Below, piece after piece: positions 16,664-28,500 of a stretch of 64,000 bases of DNA. This stretch comes from Anaerolineales bacterium (GTDB lineage Bacteria; Chloroflexota; Anaerolineae; Aggregatilineales; UBA2796), in the NCBI GenBank assembly GCA_015075625.1, contig JABTTZ010000001.1, positions 1,983,021 through 2,047,020 of the forward strand. The letters run 5' to 3'. The notes beneath the pieces were generated by a model. That model saw nothing but the letters and a program-made list of their open reading frames with translations. It ran no database searches and had not been told where the DNA came from. The translations under genes were made by a program, and so were the position numbers. How positions within the stretch are numbered: position 1 is the stretch's first letter; each line of letters starts with the position of its first letter.

Positions 16664-18283
16664 TTAGCGCCGTGTCCGCCGCCACCAAACAACAGAGCCT
16701 GTCAGCAAGATGACGCCCGGCACAAGGATAATCGTGATGAGCGCGGCGATATTCAGTTCGGCGGTGGAAACGTTCAGCGGCAAGGGAATCGCCACTGGAT
16801 TCACCGTGATCCGTTCCAAAAAGCGCGTCAGCCAATCGATCATATCCGTCCAGAGATACTGCCCATCAAAGGCGACGATCTGATCGTTCCGAATCCAATC
16901 GGCATCGCCAACGACAATCAGCCGCGCCCCGTTCAGGTCGTTCTCGAAGGCAGCGGCAAGCGTTAGCGGTCCCCCTAGATCGCCCGTCGTTCGTTCGGCG
17001 CGGTCAGGGTCGGCGGCAACCTCTTGCAAGTTCAATTTCCCAAACGCCTGATCTGTCGTTTGGTAGAGGATGGTCGCCGTCACATTGTCCGCGCTGCCCA
17101 CCTCCCACGATTGGGTAATCACAAACAAGGGGCGGCTCACCGCGCCCGTTTCATCTTTGACAACAATCGGATGCCCCTCAAAATACCTCGCCGCCCGCAC
17201 GTAATAACGAGAGACATCGTAACTGAGCGGATCAAAAACAATGTCCCGCTGTGGGCGCACGCCCCACGTCTCCCAAAGGTAAACGGCAAGCGGGCTATCT
17301 GGGCGCTGTATAAAGGTGATCCGGCTGTCGAAACTTGGCTCTGCCATGAGCAGCAGTTTGCCCCCGCCCGCCAGATAAACGGCGATCTTCGTCACCACTG
17401 GCTGCGGGTAATCAATCCAGGGGGCAAGGATCACAAGGGCGGTGGTGTCGGCGGGAATGTCCTCGTTCAGCAAGTCCACCGTCCCAACGGCAATCCCCAC
17501 GCTTGCCAGCCCATCGCGGATGCCCGTCGCGTCCGTTTGCAGGCTGACCTCATTGCCGCCCGTGCTAAAGACAACCTTGTAATTGCCCTTCGCCTGAAGC
17601 TGCAAAATTGCCTCGGCAATCCATTTCTCGTTGGCGTAATCCCCCCGCACCTGAACTGTTCCAGCGGGGCGTGTATCGGCTGTGCCGTCCGTATTCAGGT
17701 AGGACACAAACAGCCCATAGGCAGCGTTCAAGCCAAAATTTCGGGCGGTCAGCGGCTGCTCGTCGGGGTCGATCAGGACAATCTTCACTTTGTCGGGGGC
17801 GGCATCCGAAAACATTTGAAGGATCGGCGTGTCTACGGATTTTTGCCCCAACAATTGGCGGCTGTGGAAGGCGGTGATCTGGATGGGGCGATTCAGATTT
17901 GCCATGATCGGGCGTACATCCGATTTTAGGCTGTAATAGCGCAGACTGGTCAAATCCACCGCCACAGCCGAAAGGCGTGCCACCCACACAAGGAGGATCA
18001 TCACCCCCGTGAACAACACACTAATTAAGAGGCTGTTTGAGCCATAGACCGCCCGCCGCCCTTGTATCAGCAGGCGAAAATCATCGGGGGCAAGCAGGAT
18101 GTAAAGCAGCAGCCCACCTACCCCTAGCACAGCGCTCAGCACGGTGAGCGGCGTGATTCCGCCTCCGGTGATCAGGATGGCGCCGCTGAGGATGAGCGCC
18201 GCCGCCCCAACCCCACTGGCAAGGCGGGCGAAACTCAGGCGGTTGAGCATAAACCCGCGCCGCGCCGGCAATTCGTTAGCCAT
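16664..18283 (-). CDS. GldG-like ABC transporter auxiliary protein
   Basis: This 539-residue membrane protein has N-terminal helices (about 22-72 and 86-108) and a large external domain (about 110-510), which includes FSTGGNEVSLQTD and VVGDADWIRNDQIV. A final helix and basic tail (WWRRTRR) close it. This is the layout of the 'ABC-type uncharacterised auxiliary component' (GldG/DUF4350-like) proteins, which accompany GldF permease and GldA ATPase. The ATG at 18283 overlaps the permease stop (TGATG) with GGAGG just upstream; an in-frame GTG nine bases earlier lies inside the Shine-Dalgarno sequence and was rejected. Together with the next two genes it forms a three-part transporter. Confidence 0.85.
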   Translation of the reverse strand: MANELPARRGFMLNRLSFARLASGVGAAALILSGAILITGGGITPLTVLSAVLGVGGLLLYILLAPDDFRLLIQGRRAVYGSNSLLISVLFTGVMILLVWVARLSAVAVDLTSLRYYSLKSDVRPIMANLNRPIQITAFHSRQLLGQKSVDTPILQMFSDAAPDKVKIVLIDPDEQPLTARNFGLNAAYGLFVSYLNTDGTADTRPAGTVQVRGDYANEKWIAEAILQLQAKGNYKVVFSTGGNEVSLQTDATGIRDGLASVGIAVGTVDLLNEDIPADTTALVILAPWIDYPQPVVTKIAVYLAGGGKLLLMAEPSFDSRITFIQRPDSPLAVYLWETWGVRPQRDIVFDPLSYDVSRYYVRAARYFEGHPIVVKDETGAVSRPLFVITQSWEVGSADNVTATILYQTTDQAFGKLNLQEVAADPDRAERTTGDLGGPLTLAAAFENDLNGARLIVVGDADWIRNDQIVAFDGQYLWTDMIDWLTRFLERITVNPVAIPLPLNVSTAELNIAALITIILVPGVILLTGSVVWWRRTRR

Positions 18284-19008
18284 CAGCGCCACCTCCGCGA
18301 TTCGACAAGTTGGATGGTCAGAAAGATCATGACGCCCATCACAGCGAGGAAAAATACAGTGTGGTCAAGCCGCACCAGCCCCAACCCAAAGGAATAGATG
18401 AAGTTCGTTTGAAAGCTGAGGGCGCGAATTGCCTCGGCAAAGGCGCTGTTGTTGACGACCTCCCCAACAGAATCTGCCTGCCAAAGGAGGAGCAAGACCG
18501 CCACGCCCAAAAAGGCAGCCACAATCTGGTTTTCGTTCAGAGCAGAACAGAACATCCCAATGGCAATTGCCGCCCCGCCAAAGAGCCACACGCCCAGATA
18601 GGCGCTGAACACATTGCCCATATCCGGCGGACTCAGCCACACCAAGACGGCTTGGTAAATCAGCGTCAGCGCGAGGACGCCCGTGTAATACGCCCACGCG
18701 CCAAGAAACTTCCCAAAGACAATCGCATTATCTTTGATTGGCAGCGTCATAAGCAGTTCCATCGTCTTTTCGCGGTTTTCTTCGGCAAACAAGCGCATTG
18801 TAATCAGAGGGATGAAGAAGATGCTCCAACGGGCGAGGTAAAGGATGATGATCGCCCCATCCGTTGCTTGCCGTCCGTTGCGTCCGGCAAGGTCGTTGTT
18901 AAAAGCGACCCCGCACAAGATGAGGATGGCAAAAGCGACGAAATAAGCAATGGGTGAGGTGAAATAGGCGGCAAGTTCGCGTTTGAAAATCAGCCAAATG
19001 TGACGCAT
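18283..19008 (-). CDS. ABC-2 type permease (GldF-like)
   Basis: A 241-residue protein with six predicted membrane helices. The N-terminus IFKRELAAYFTSPIAY and the loop RLFAEENREKTMELLMTLP are hallmarks of ABC-2 permeases of the GldF/NosY type. It works as the membrane part of the transporter with the ATPase gene 3 bp upstream and the GldG-like gene that overlaps its end. In Bacteroidetes such systems support gliding or export; in Chloroflexota the cargo is unknown. Confidence 0.9.
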   Translation of the reverse strand: MRHIWLIFKRELAAYFTSPIAYFVAFAILILCGVAFNNDLAGRNGRQATDGAIIILYLARWSIFFIPLITMRLFAEENREKTMELLMTLPIKDNAIVFGKFLGAWAYYTGVLALTLIYQAVLVWLSPPDMGNVFSAYLGVWLFGGAAIAIGMFCSALNENQIVAAFLGVAVLLLLWQADSVGEVVNNSAFAEAIRALSFQTNFIYSFGLGLVRLDHTVFFLAVMGVMIFLTIQLVESRRWR

Positions 19009-19011
19009 CGC

Positions 19012-19941
19012 TTACGCCCCCTTCCCTTGCCGTGCGGTGATCTCCAAGAATATTTCTTCTAGGGACATCGCCAGCGGACGCAGTTCTAGTAAATCCCATC
19101 CGGCTTGTATTACCGCCGCCGCCAGCCGCCCCCGAAGGTCTTGTGTCCCGCGTACCGCAACGATCAGCCCATCGGGTGTGGACTCAACGCCCGCCACCCC
19201 GCCCACGTTGAGGATCGTTTTTTGGATCGTCCCGAAAGGAACATCCCCCCCCAGACGGAGCAGCAGTCGCCCGCCCTGTTGGAGACGATCCCGCAGTTTT
19301 TGCGGGGAGTCCTCCGCGACAATCTGCCCGCGATCAATGATGATCACCCGATCACAGACCTGTTCCGCCTCAGAGAGGATGTGCGTGCTAAAGAGGATCG
19401 TCCGCTGCTTGCCCAAACCGCGCACCATCTCCCGCACTTCCAGCGTTTGCCGAGGGTCAAGCCCGATGGTCGGTTCGTCTAAAATCAGCACGGCGGGGTC
19501 GTGAACAAGCGCCCCGGCGATCCCTGTCCGCTGGCGCATCCCTTTGGAGATGGTGCGGATCAAGCTGTCACGGCGGTCATACATCCCCACCAATTTCAAA
19601 ACATCCTCGGTGCGGCTTGCTGCCTGTGGCACGCCGCGCAAGTCCGCCACATAGCGGACGAAGCCCTTCACCGTCATATCGGGGTAAAGGGGGACGGTTT
19701 CAGGAAGGTAGCCCACGCGCTCTCGCACGCTCAGCGAATCCTCAAACACATCGAAGCCCGCCACCTCTGCCCGCCCCTCGGTGGGGGGCATAAAGCCGGT
19801 GAGGATGCGCATCGTCGTTGTTTTTCCTGCCCCGTTGGGTCCCAAGAAGCCCAAAATTTCCCCCGCCGAGGTATGAAAGCTAATTCCCCTCAGCGCGGCG
19901 AACTGTCCGTAACGTTTGGTCAGGTTCTCAACGGTAATCAT
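19012..19941 (-). CDS. ABC transporter ATPase (GldA/CcmA-like)
   Basis: The 309-residue ATPase carries Walker A GPNGAGKTT, Q-loop region VGYLPETVPLYPD, signature SKGMRQR, Walker B AVLILDEPTIGLDP and the H-loop FSTHILSEAEQV, all intact. The extra C-terminal ~90 residues (GGRLLLRLGGDVPFG...) match long ABC-2 ATPases. The start at 19941 gives MITVENL and uses the TGATG overlap with the upstream lipoprotein gene; an upstream in-frame ATG at 19962 lies inside that gene and was not chosen. It powers the GldF/GldG-like transporter. Confidence 0.95.
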   Translation of the reverse strand: MITVENLTKRYGQFAALRGISFHTSAGEILGFLGPNGAGKTTTMRILTGFMPPTEGRAEVAGFDVFEDSLSVRERVGYLPETVPLYPDMTVKGFVRYVADLRGVPQAASRTEDVLKLVGMYDRRDSLIRTISKGMRQRTGIAGALVHDPAVLILDEPTIGLDPRQTLEVREMVRGLGKQRTILFSTHILSEAEQVCDRVIIIDRGQIVAEDSPQKLRDRLQQGGRLLLRLGGDVPFGTIQKTILNVGGVAGVESTPDGLIVAVRGTQDLRGRLAAAVIQAGWDLLELRPLAMSLEEIFLEITARQGKGA

Positions 19942-21311
19942 CAATACATCACATTCCGCCAAAGGGCATTGAGCGCTTGCAAGGCAATCAGGTTGCGCAT
20001 GGTATACCCATAGTTTAGCCCATCAAGGGTGAAACGGGCGGTGTTTCCCCCTGGCGGGAAGGAGGGGTGAATTCCATCTTCGCTGATGCCCTGCCCCGGC
20101 AAGCCCTGCAACGCCGCCCAATAATCCATCAGCGGAACATCGTACTGCTGCGCCACAAGACGAATGATCCCATTCCATTCATTTGCCCGTGCCGCGTTCC
20201 ACGCCGTATTTTGTTTCGGGGGGATCGTGCTGAGGACGGGAATCACCCCCATATCAATGGAAATTTGGACAATCTGCCGTAGATTTGCCTCATAAACCGC
20301 CGGATCAACGCCGCCGGAGTCGTTCGTCCCGATCATGATCAGGGCGATGGCGGGCTTTGCCTGTTTGTATTCGCAGACAATCGGGGAATCACTGCCACAG
20401 GTGCCGGGGTTGCTGTAACCCGGCTGTAAAAGGCGATCCGCCCCCCACCCATTTCCAGCGGCAAAGAAAGGGCGGGTGAACGACCCCTTGAAGAAATTCC
20501 ACACATCAGTGAGTTCGTTTTGGTACATCCCCAAATCGACATTCGCGCTGCCTAGCGTCGTCAGGAAGTAAGGCGAGGCGCTGATGCTATCCCCCACGCG
20601 GGAGACGATGAAAGGGCGGTTGCCAAGCGCCTGCCCACGCTGGAAAATCTGATGGCTGTGGGCGGTGACGCCGCTGATCGATGCCGCCGCCACTTGCAAC
20701 GCGGGGGGCGGTGTGGGGGCGTCTTTCGTCTCGCCCTTCACGGGGAGCATCGTCACATCCGTTTCGCGTAGGGCAGTTAGGTCGCGGTAAACCCACCCTT
20801 GTTTAAATTTGGGATGGTTTGTCACGGTGATCTCCAACCACAGCGTATCTTCGGTGCGCCCTGTTGCCGTGAAGGTGATCGTTTCCTCTAACCAGCCGAG
20901 GATCGTCCCCGCCGTGCCGGGGGCAGTGCGTAAGCGGACTTTGCAGGTCTCGCAAACCTTGGAGTCAATGGGGGCGGGCGTTGGGGTAATGCTGGGCGTC
21001 GGCGTGATCGACGGCGTAAAGGTCATGGATGGGGTGGGCGTGATCGTTGGCGTTTCGGTGGGCGTGAAGGTTGCCGTTGGCGGGGGCGTATCCGTTGCGG
21101 TGGGCGTTGCCGTGAAGGTTGGCGAAGGCGTCGGGGTGATGCTTGGCGTCGGCGTGGGGACGGGTGTGTCGTTGGGAAGGATGACCACCACACTGTACGG
21201 GGTGGCGGTGGGCGTTGAAGGAAGCGCCGAAAGATTACATCCGAGAACGGCTATGGTGAATACCCCTCCAACGAGGATCATCCGAACAACGCCACACCCC
21301 ATAATGGTCAA
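19941..21311 (-). CDS. SGNH/GDSL-hydrolase lipoprotein with Thr/Pro stalk
   Basis: A ~456-residue lipoprotein with a lipobox (TIAVLGC), then a long Thr/Pro stalk (about residues 30-115), an SH3-like segment (about 118-175, VRLRTAPGTAGTILGWL), and an SGNH hydrolase domain. The hydrolase shows VGDSIS (catalytic Ser), MIGTNDSGG (Asn) and EDGIHPS (catalytic Asp-His). It probably removes acyl groups from extracellular glycans or lipids at the cell surface. Start: an ATG at 21326 lacks a ribosome site, while the TTG at 21311 follows GGAGG with ~8-base spacing, so I chose TTG. Its stop overlaps the ATPase start, so it is coupled to the ABC operon and may be linked to its cargo. Confidence 0.85.
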   Translation of the reverse strand: MTIMGCGVVRMILVGGVFTIAVLGCNLSALPSTPTATPYSVVVILPNDTPVPTPTPSITPTPSPTFTATPTATDTPPPTATFTPTETPTITPTPSMTFTPSITPTPSITPTPAPIDSKVCETCKVRLRTAPGTAGTILGWLEETITFTATGRTEDTLWLEITVTNHPKFKQGWVYRDLTALRETDVTMLPVKGETKDAPTPPPALQVAAASISGVTAHSHQIFQRGQALGNRPFIVSRVGDSISASPYFLTTLGSANVDLGMYQNELTDVWNFFKGSFTRPFFAAGNGWGADRLLQPGYSNPGTCGSDSPIVCEYKQAKPAIALIMIGTNDSGGVDPAVYEANLRQIVQISIDMGVIPVLSTIPPKQNTAWNAARANEWNGIIRLVAQQYDVPLMDYWAALQGLPGQGISEDGIHPSFPPGGNTARFTLDGLNYGYTMRNLIALQALNALWRNVMY

Positions 21312-21477
21312 ACAAACTCCCTCCATCCGAACGTTGGCAACCCATTATGAGGGCTTTGCGGCAAACCTTCAAGACGTTCTTTTCCGCTTCTCATGACGGA
21401 GGATTGGCAAGAAACGGCTTTGGAAAGCGGTGATCTACCACACAAAGCACAGCGCGGCGGCAGAAATCAAGGTAGAG

Positions 21478-21507
21478 TTGTGGACAAATCGGTTTTCACG
21501 CTACAAT
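21478..21507 (+). promoter_or_regulatory. Possible promoter of the sensor-kinase locus
   Basis: TTGTGG (21478-21483), an 18-base spacer, and TACAAT (21502-21507) lie 56 bp before the GTG start of the response regulator. The -35 is weak but the -10 matches the form seen elsewhere in the window. The rest of the 252-bp gap between the divergent genes (21312-21563) shows nothing else that I can support. Confidence 0.4.
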
Positions 21508-21563
21508 GATCATCAACGCGCCGAACTTATCATAGTGCCAGCCATCAAGTCGGGAGGAATGCT

Positions 21564-22475
21564 GTGAGCAAGGGACGAATCTTGGTCGTCGAAGACGACG
21601 CCGACATCTCAAATATGCTGCGAATTTATTTCAGCGGTCAAGGTTATGATGTGCAGGTTGCCCCGCGTGGTGGGGATGCGCTGAACATCACTCGTAAGCA
21701 GTCTCCCAACCTGATCGTCCTCGATATTATGCTGCCCGATATGGATGGTTACGCCGTCTGCCGCGAACTGCGCCAAACAACACGCACAAAACACATCCCC
21801 ATCATCTTCCTGACACAGCGCGACGAACGCTCTGATAAACTGATCGGTCTGGAGATGGGCGCGGACGACTACATCACAAAACCCTTTGACATTGAGGAGT
21901 TGAAGTACCGCGTTCGCAATTCGATTGAGCGCGTGGATCGGGAAAAGAGCATGGACCCACGCTCCAACCTGCCAAGCAGCCGCCTGATCGAAGAACAACT
22001 GCGCGAACTGATGCGCACGCAAAACACCTGGTACTACATGGATTTGAAGATCAACGGCTTTGACGCTTTCCAAGAAGTCTATGGGATGCTCGCCAGCACG
22101 GAGATCATGCGTTTTGTGGCGCTCATCTTGGGCGAGATTGTTGATGAACTGGGGACGGGCGATGATTTTATCGGTCATGCCGGTAACGATAACTTTGTCA
22201 TTATCACCTATTCCCCCCGCAGCCAACAACTGAAAGAGCGCGTTATCCAGCGCTTCAACGATGATGTCAAGCAGCACTATTCGTTCATTGATCGCGAACG
22301 CGGGCATATTGTTGTTGAAAACGGCGAGACTCGCCCACTGATGACGATGGGTGTGGGGATCGTCTCCAATGCCACCCAACGCTTTGCCGACATCCGCGAG
22401 ATCACCGAATTGGCAGCCGATGCGCGGCGGCGTCCTCAGGGCGATTCTGTTGAGCCGATTGAAACCTCGTGGTAA
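21564..22475 (+). CDS. Response regulator with receiver and degenerate GGDEF domain
   Basis: This 303-residue protein begins with GTG preceded by GGAGG. Residues 1-125 form a receiver domain with acidic DD at 11-12, phospho-acceptor Asp54 (LIVLDIMLP) and Lys in DDYITKPF. The C-terminal ~165 residues follow the diguanylate-cyclase fold, but the signature reads GHAGNDNF instead of GGDEF. The domain therefore probably does not make c-di-GMP and may act as a protein- or nucleotide-binding output. It lies 85 bp before the giant histidine kinase, which is its most likely partner. Regulation through phosphorylation by that kinase is inferred from position. Confidence 0.93.
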   Translation: MSKGRILVVEDDADISNMLRIYFSGQGYDVQVAPRGGDALNITRKQSPNLIVLDIMLPDMDGYAVCRELRQTTRTKHIPIIFLTQRDERSDKLIGLEMGADDYITKPFDIEELKYRVRNSIERVDREKSMDPRSNLPSSRLIEEQLRELMRTQNTWYYMDLKINGFDAFQEVYGMLASTEIMRFVALILGEIVDELGTGDDFIGHAGNDNFVIITYSPRSQQLKERVIQRFNDDVKQHYSFIDRERGHIVVENGETRPLMTMGVGIVSNATQRFADIREITELAADARRRPQGDSVEPIETSW

Positions 22476-22560
22476 ATCGCAGGTGCAGACAACAAACCAC
22501 CAGTTAGCCGATTTACCGAATTAACCAACGTAGCAAGTTCACGGGCAAGGCAAGCCGATC

Positions 22561-25500
22561 ATGGGTTACTTCCTTCTGCTAGTAGTCGTTGGGTTCAGCC
22601 TATTTTGGGCGGTGTACCTCATGACCCGAGTGCGTGCCGAACGTACCCAGAGCAGCGATAAACTATCGCCCTCTGTCGTTCAGGTCAACCTGCTCGATAA
22701 TGACTCGGCGGTGATCGTCGCCGAAAAGCGCGGACAGTTGGTCTTTGCCAACCCCAAAGCGCGGCAGTGGTTCACGATGGACGGCGAAGAACCAGACCTC
22801 GAACTGATGGCGGATGTCGTCCAGCCCGCCGACACCTTCCTTGAACTCTTTAGCAAAGAGGGGCAAGCCTCCTTCCGCATTGGGAATCGCCGTGTAGAGG
22901 CGACCTCCCATTACGTCCCCCGCCCCGATGCCCCCCAGATGGTTGTCGTCATGCGCGAATTGGGCGTGGCGAGGGCAACCCCCGATATGCTCGATCCCCT
23001 GGAGGCGCTGAACATCCTCAGCACGATTGGGCAAATCGTCAGCGCCAAACCGCGCCTTGACGACATGCTCGATGCCGTCCTCACCGAGATTCACGCCATT
23101 ATCCCCTTCGATGTGGGCGAGGTGACTCTGTGGGACGAAGATTTGCAGGTAATGCGCTCGCGTGGGCGCTACGGCGAAACCGCCTACTTTGAAGCCTTTG
23201 ATAACACAGACGGCGTGTACCATATTGCCGACAGCCTCAGCGGGTGGGTTGCCCGTTACCGGCAGCCGCTGCTCATTGCCGATGTCAGCCTTCGCCCAGA
23301 CGTTCGCCCCAAACTGACCGATTACCCCTTCAAATCCTATGTTGGTGTGCCGCTGCTCGTGGGGGATCGCTTCATCGGGGCGATTGAGGTTGCCAGCCGA
23401 ACACGGGTTGCCTTTGACCATGAGGATATGTCTCTGCTGCGGACGATAGCTGGACAGATCGGCATTGCTATTGAAAATGCCCGCCTCGGTGAGGTGCAAA
23501 CAGAGCGCATTGCTGAACTGATCGGCTTGCAAGGCTTGACCGGAACACTCGGCAATATGGATGACCGCCGGGGAATGTTTTCCCAACTTGCCAACCGCAT
23601 CGCGGGCTTGATGAACGTCGAAATGTGCGGCATTCTGCTTTATGACAACGATCAGGGGATGCTCATCGGGCAGCTTCCCTTTGCCGGCGTCCCCGATTCT
23701 ATTGCCAGCATGTGCCGCATCCCGATCAGCGGCGAAAACGGCACCCGGACGATTTTTGAGCAGCGCGAAACGTGGTACACCAACAACGTCCGGGGCGATG
23801 ACCTCGTTCGCCAGGTGGGGCTGCTTGGCTTAGCCGATGCCGTTGGCGTGCGCACCACAGCCCTTGCACGGATGGCAATTGGGGAGCGCCGTTTGGGGGC
23901 GGTGCAGGTTGCCAACAAGCGCGACGCCAGCGGCTTTAGCGATAACGACATGCGCTTGCTCGCCGTCTTTGCCGCCCAAGTGGCGATCATCATTGACAAC
24001 ACACGCCTCTTTGACCAAGAACGCCGCCGCGATGCCGAACTCGTTGGCTTGCAGGATATTAGCGAAACGATTGGCTCGGTGGGCGACCCGGCAGAACTCT
24101 ACGGGCAAATCACCCGCCGCATCGCCAAGCTCATGGACGTTCACATGTGCGGGATTCTGCTCTACAACGTTGAGATAGAGCAGTTGGTCAGCGAAGCGCC
24201 CTTCTTTGGCATTGACAACGACGTGATCCGCCATTACCGCCTTTCGGTGGCAAAAGGGACAACTTTCCGCGATATTTTCTTCAACCACCCCTTCTGGATC
24301 AGCAACGAATTACGGCTTGACCCCATCATCCGCGAAGGCGGGATGGACAAGCTCGCTATGCTCGTTGGCATTCGGCAGACGATGGTCGTCCCCATGCAAA
24401 TTAACCAACGGCGGGTGGGGATCGTTCAAGTTTCCAACCGGACGCAAGGCGATTTTGCCGAAGAAGATGCCCGTGTCTTGAGCATCTTTGCCGGACAAAC
24501 GGTGATTATCCTCGAAAACGCCCGCCTCATCCGCGAGGTACGCCGCCGCACCGATGAGTCCGAGAGTTTGCGCCGCATTGCCCAAGTGATCGTTGCCGAG
24601 GATACCGTAGATCGCGTTGTGGCAGGGGTAATCGCGGAGATCGTCCGCTCCCTGAACTGTGATGTGGGGGCGGTGGCGCTCTTTGACGCGACAACCGGAG
24701 CGCTCATCATTAAGCCGGAGTGGACGGCGGGCATGGCGGGGATCAACGTTCCCTACACAATCGACACCTATGCCCCCGGCTTCCAAAACAGCACGGTACT
24801 AACAGGACGTTCGTTCTTCAGCAACAACCTTCGTACTGATGCCCGCGTTCTTCCGGTTTATAAGGGCATTGCCGAGCGCTATAACTTCAACGCCGCCATG
24901 CAAGTGCCGCTGATTATCCAAGAGCGCGGCATTGGCGAAATGACCGTCGGCGCACGGCGAGATAGCGCCTTCTCCCCCGAAGACTTGCGGCTTTTAGAAG
25001 CGATTGGCGTGCAGTTGGCGTCCGTTTTGGGACGTGAGCGCCTCGGCAATACAACCGATGACGATCTCCGCGCCCGTCTGCGCGAATTGGACGCCGTGAC
25101 GCGCATCTCGAACGAATTGAACCGCACCGTAGAGTTCGGGCGTATTTTGGAGGTGATCCGCACAGAGGCACAGCGGACGCTTTATGCCGAAGGGTCTACG
25201 GTAGTTATCTTCCGTGCGCCGCAAGCCGGCGAACCCGAAGACGAGGTGCAGATCGAACGGCGCGTTGGCGGGGAGGCATTTGGAGACAGCATCAGCCCGC
25301 TGGAAGTGAAGGCGATCCATGCACGGGAACTTGTGTGGGAGGGGTCAGATAAAGAGACCACCAACGGCATTGCCGCCCCCTTCTTTTATGGCGACCAAAT
25401 TATTGGCGTGATCCAGATTTGGAATTCGGAACTGCCCACTTATTCCGCGCAAAACCAAGATTTTGTCCGAACGCTGGCAAACCAAGCCGCCATTGCCTAT

Positions 25501-28500
25501 ACAAACGACCTTCGCTATCAGGAACAGCTTGAACGCGCCGAACTGCTTAAGCAGCGCGGGGAACAACTCTCCCAGATTTTTGAATTAGGGCGTATGCTCC
25601 GCTCCGGTGAGTCGTTGGAGGGTGTCCTAGAAGCCGTCGCTTATGGCGTCCGCGAAACGGTTGGGTTCAATACCGTCATTTTGAGCATCGTTGATGATGA
25701 AAAGCAGGTGACACGCCGCGTAGCACAAGCCGGCTTGCCCATCCAAACATGGGAGGCGGCACGTCAGCGCGAAAACCCACTCAGTTTTCTAGATCGGTTC
25801 TTCCGCCCCGAATTTCAACAGAGCGCCTCCTATTTCGTCCCCTCAGAGTCGGCGGACGCCGTGCGCAGCTTGCCGGTGATTCCCTCCCAGACAGTCAATC
25901 CTTACAAGGGGCGGGATCGGTGGGACGCCGAAGACTTCCTGATCGTCCCCTTGCGCGGCTCGAACGATGAACTGATCGGGATCATGAGCGTGGACGACCC
26001 CCGCGACGGACGCCGCCCGGCACTGCGTACATTCCAGGCGCTGGAAACCTTTGGCAACCAAGCCGCCTTTGCCATTGAGAACTTTCGTCTGGTGCAGGCA
26101 TTCCAGCGCGAAGCTGACGCCGCCCGCCGCGAAGCGGAACGCTTGGAACAGCTTTACGCCGTCTCCAGTGAATCGCAGCGCGAGGGCGATCTCGTCACCC
26201 GCTTGCAGGTCATTGCCGATGGTATCCGTGCGGCTGGTTGGGAAAACGTTGCCATCACGCTGCGCGATGAAGACTTTGAGCCGATGGAAACAATCACCAG
26301 CGGCTACAATGAGACGGAACTGACCGCTTTCAAGCAAAACATCCTTCCGGGCTCGGTTTGGTTACAGCGCTTTGCCGACCCCGAACTCCGCCGCTACCGT
26401 CTGGGGCAGGCATACTACCTCCGCCATAATGACCCCTGGATGACCGAGAAAAAATTGATGGCGGGGCTGGTTGAACCAGTTGTTCAAGACGAGGGAGCTG
26501 CCTCTCCCACGAAGTGGCACCCACTTGATACCGTCTATTTGCCGCTCTATGGGGTGGATCGCAGCCGCGCCATTGGGATCATCACAATGGACACGCCCAC
26601 CGATGGGAATATCCCCACCGAAGCGGTCATGCGTCCCATTGAATTGTTCGCCGCCCAAGCCTCGGCAACGATTGAAAATACCCGCCTCTATCAAGCGATG
26701 ATCACCTCTGCCCAACAGGAGCAGCGCATCAACGAGGTCACTGAAGCCATTGCCGCCACCCTTGACCTCGATGAGATCATTCGCGGTGTGGCAAACGGCT
26801 TGCAGCAAATGATCCCCTTCACGCGGATGAGCTTTGGCTTGCTCCCCGAAGGCAGCGACATGCTCGATATTCTGAGTGTGACGATCAGTTTGCGCGGGGA
26901 GGTGGACGTGCGGGAAGGGACGCCCATTCCCCTTCAAGGGACGGCACTCGGCGCGGCGATGGAAGGGGCATCCCCCCGCGTTTACCATGCCACGAATGTT
27001 GCCCGTCTGGAGGCGGAAATTGACGGCAGCAGCCCCGAAGGGATACTGACCACCCAGACGGCGGAGATCGTCCCCGAATATACGGATCTGACAGGCTGGC
27101 GGGCAGAGGGGGAGCGCACCTCGTTGGTCGTCCCCATGGTCGCTGGTGGGCGGGCAGTAGGGGCGCTCCATATGGGCAGCGAGTTGGCGCAGGCATTCGG
27201 GTTCGAGTCGCAATTGTCGCTGATTGCCCGTATTGCCAACCTGACCGGTGTCGCCATTGAGAACGCCAGCCTCTTCCAACAAACGATAGACCGTGAACGG
27301 TTTGCCTCGGCGCTCAGCCGCGTTTCCCAAGCGGTGAACGCTCAGATTCCAGCAGAGCAGGTCTTGGCGACCATCCTTGACGAGGCACGCGAACTGCTGA
27401 ACACGCGCAGCGCCTATATATGGACGATAGGTGGCGATGAACTGGTTGGCACTGCCGGACGGGGGACGAACGCAGATCGGTTCAACGGCTTACGGATTGC
27501 CATTGATGAGGAAGATCGCCTCATGCGGACGGTTATTGCCGAACGCCAGCCCATTTACCTAAGCCCCAAGACAACCCCCGCAGAGTGGCGCAGCCCACTC
27601 ATTACGAAAATCATCCCCGAATCGCACGGGAAGGGGGTTTTGGGTGTGCCGCTTGTCCGTGAGGAACGGGCATTGGGGGCATTGATCTTCATCCAAGAGG
27701 ATGTTGAACGGCGCATTACCGACGCCGATTTGGAACGCGCTTCCGCCTTTGCTGTGCAAGCGGCAATCGCACTGGAAAGCCGTCGTCTCTCGCAGGAAGC
27801 GCGTGAACTGCAATCCTTCAACATCGCCGTCATTCAATCCATCCAGCAAGGGATCGTCGTGCTGGATCGGCATATGCGCATCCGTACAGTGAATAACTTC
27901 ATGCAGCGCGTCTACAACTGGGGGACGGAGAGCGAGGGGACGCACCTCTTTGAATACCGCCCGAACTACCGCAGTTTCCTTGAGGAAGCCATTGAGGATG
28001 TCCTCGTCACGGGCAGCCCGGAAATTCGCTACAACATCCGCGAACGGGCGGATGACGGCGGCTATGTGGTGCGCAACTTCTATGTCTACCCCCTTCTTCA
28101 AGAGGGGCGCGTAGAGGGTATCGTTATCCTCGTTGAGGACGTATCTGCCCGTACTGCGTTGGAGGCGGATATTGCCGCCCGCGCTCAACAACTCTCTGTT
28201 CTGACAGACGTCTCTAGCCAACTGACCGCCCTGCTGAAACCCTCGGCAGTCATTAGCGTCATGTTTGATGAATTGGAGCGCATCCTCGATTACGACAGCG
28301 CCACGCTTTGGCTGCGCCGTGAGGATAAACTCGTGATCGAAGCAGCACGCGGCTACGAAAACGCCGAAGCGCTGATCGGGATTGAGGCAGAGATTGCCGA
28401 CTCGGAGCTTTTCCGCGAATTGGCGGGGCGTGGGCAGGTCTTGAACATCCCCGATATGACGTTGGATAAGCGCTTCCCTACCTTCAGCGAAGATCACCCC

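Noticed and set aside
20940..21200. Tandem ggcgtgg.gtt.ggcgt repeats considered as a repeat array
   Set aside because: They encode the Thr/Pro stalk of the SGNH lipoprotein on the minus strand.
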